A stretch of 64,000 bases of DNA from Dictyoglomus thermophilum H-6-12 (GTDB lineage: Bacteria > Dictyoglomota > Dictyoglomia > Dictyoglomales > Dictyoglomaceae), in NCBI RefSeq assembly GCF_000020965.1, contig NC_011297.1, positions 62,001-126,000 of the forward strand. Reading direction: 5' to 3'. How positions within the stretch are numbered: the first letter of the stretch is position 1; the number at the start of each line of letters is the position of its first letter. The notes under the pieces were generated by a model. It did not search any database and was not told the origin of the DNA. It saw only the letters and a list, made by a program, of their open reading frames with translations. The position numbers were made by a program, and so were the translations under genes. This document shows, piece by piece, positions 62,927 through 64,000 of this stretch.

Positions 62927-64000
62927 TTAACTATAAAACTTTTCTCTCATCTCATCCATATTTATTACTTTATTATTTAATCTTGCTTCCTCAGAGGCAA
63001 AAGCCATAAGATGACTTTCTATAGATTCTTCAATATTTGAAAGAGTTTCTTCTTTTTCTCCCTTGAGTACTTTTACGAATTCTTCCATTATTCCTTCGTC
63101 GCCTCCTGCATGCCCTACTAAGTCTTTAAAGGGTAGGCTAAGATTAATCAATTCTTCTCCCTTTCCAAACTTTTGGATATGAATTTTATTCTCGTCAAGA
63201 TCTCCATAAATTTCTCCATGGGTTCCATAAAGATATATTTTTCTTGTAATTTTATTGGTAAAGGCAGTCATTATGAAGGAAGCATATACATTATTTTTAA
63301 ATTTTATTGAAACTATTTGATGATCTACCACATTGTTATCAGAGTAATAAACACATCTTCCATAAGGGCCCTCTCTTAGGGCTTTTAATCTCCCTTCTAA
63401 AGATAGGTCCTCAGAGATTACAGATACAGGCCATCCTGTATAATCTCCTAAATAGATTCTTTTTGCATCATAAGGGCAATCTATATTACAGTCAAGACAT
63501 CTTTCCTTTGCTCCCTCTGGAGCATTTTCTTTTTTAAAGTATCGTAATTCTCCAAAGGATGATAAGGTTTGAGATTTTTCTCCTGTAAGGAAGGTTAAAA
63601 TATCAAGATCATGGCAACTTTTGGCAAGAATTGAAGGGGCGGATGTTTCTGAATTTCTCCAATTCCCCCTTACAAAGCTGTGGGCAAAATGGAAAAATCC
63701 AATATTTTCCACAAGGTTTATACCAATAAGATCTCCTATCTCTTTTTTATCTAAAAGCTCTTTTAGCTTTTGGAAAAACATAGTGTATCTTAATACGTGA
63801 GCTACTGTTATGTTTGCTTTATTTTCTTTTGCTACTTTGTATAATTCCTTTATTTCTTCAAGATTTACTCCTATAGGTTTTTCTAAGAGTATATTATATC
63901 CTTTTTTAATGGCTGCAATAGCAGGTTTCACATGCATTCTATCCATGGTAGTTATGATTACTCCATCGGCAAATTTTTCTCTTTCAAAGACTTCTTCCCA
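62927..64000 (-). CDS. Gfo/Idh/MocA-family oxidoreductase (5' end outside window)
   Basis: The frame is open to the right edge: 358 codons are present. Missing is the N-terminal dinucleotide-binding GxGxxG part. Visible is the family motif LLEKPIGVNLEEIKEL, where EKP holds the catalytic Lys, and the C-terminal alpha/beta domain with SCHDLDIL and GDEGIMEEFVKVLKGE. It catalyses NAD(P)-dependent oxidation of a sugar or derivative. A CxxCx3C cluster (CLDCNIDC, about residue 170 of the visible part) is an unusual extra and may bind metal. Convergent with the BREX operon, five bases between stops. Confidence 0.85.
   Translation of the reverse strand, partial: WEEVFEREKFADGVIITTMDRMHVKPAIAAIKKGYNILLEKPIGVNLEEIKELYKVAKENKANITVAHVLRYTMFFQKLKELLDKKEIGDLIGINLVENIGFFHFAHSFVRGNWRNSETSAPSILAKSCHDLDILTFLTGEKSQTLSSFGELRYFKKENAPEGAKERCLDCNIDCPYDAKRIYLGDYTGWPVSVISEDLSLEGRLKALREGPYGRCVYYSDNNVVDHQIVSIKFKNNVYASFIMTAFTNKITRKIYLYGTHGEIYGDLDENKIHIQKFGKGEELINLSLPFKDLVGHAGGDEGIMEEFVKVLKGEKEETLSNIEESIESHLMAFASEEARLNNKVINMDEMREKFYS

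Noticed and set aside
1-64000. tRNA, rRNA, riboswitch, insertion sequence or prophage genes
   Set aside because: None was recognised on either strand; the window has defence genes but no transposase or integrase to explain their arrival.

Overview
The window looks like a piece of a Dictyoglomus-type chromosome: an anaerobic, AT-rich, sugar-fermenting thermophile. This is inferred from base composition, many GTG/TTG starts, strong Shine-Dalgarno sequences and gene content (phosphoketolase, type I-B CRISPR of the Tneap kind). The genus is not proven by the sequence alone. No rRNA, tRNA or insertion sequence was recognised.

Layout. 1-2.0 kb: the end of an unknown gene, a two-way terminator, a sugar-isomerase-fold protein and a flavodoxin-like protein. 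2.2-7.9 kb: a sugar island with an ABC importer (binding protein and two permeases), a GH32 beta-fructosidase and a LacI-type repressor. It has a near-consensus promoter whose -35 box lies inside a palindrome. 8.1-19.5 kb: a decayed sensor-kinase gene, a TetR regulator, a CRISPR array of 33 repeats and a complete type I-B set read on the minus strand (cas6-cas8-cas7-cas5-cas3-cas4-cas1-cas2), with a probable hidden cas11b inside cas8. 19.6-25.6 kb: an iron alcohol dehydrogenase, then two copies of a glycosyltransferase + PlsY-like acyltransferase pair flanking a photolyase. 25.6-34.1 kb: housekeeping and accessory genes (OsmC, a pilin-like protein with lamin-tail domains, RlmI-like methylase, HD-GYP, beta-CASP nuclease, nitroreductase, RluA, HNH protein, small membrane protein). 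34.1-39.7 kb: a self-contained phosphotransferase system (PRD regulator, EIIA, EIIB, EIIC, HPr, EI). 39.8-52.1 kb: a TetR-MMPL efflux operon, a small exporter, a C45 peptidase lipoprotein, a DUF2207 membrane protein, phosphoketolase, a clostripain-like lipoprotein and a secreted protein. 52.2-62.9 kb: a BREX type 4-like defence locus. The last kilobase holds part of a Gfo/Idh/MocA dehydrogenase.

The most interesting region is the BREX-4-like operon. Its PAPS-reductase gene (brxP) is reduced to a short remnant. Two DUF4007-like genes follow, the second broken at a G6 run. Then come a large BrxC-like ATPase, a PglZ-like protein whose usual Asp-His-Gly metal motif reads Asn-Arg-Gly, and a BrxL that ends after its AAA+ core. 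Two small genes close the operon, translationally coupled to it: a coiled-coil/winged-helix protein and a protein carrying only sigma-70 region 4. These two share the same N-terminal tag (YDFYE-E/D-ELF), suggesting a paired regulatory or DNA/RNA-polymerase-binding module attached to BREX. Together with the neighbouring CRISPR system the window is rich in defence functions.
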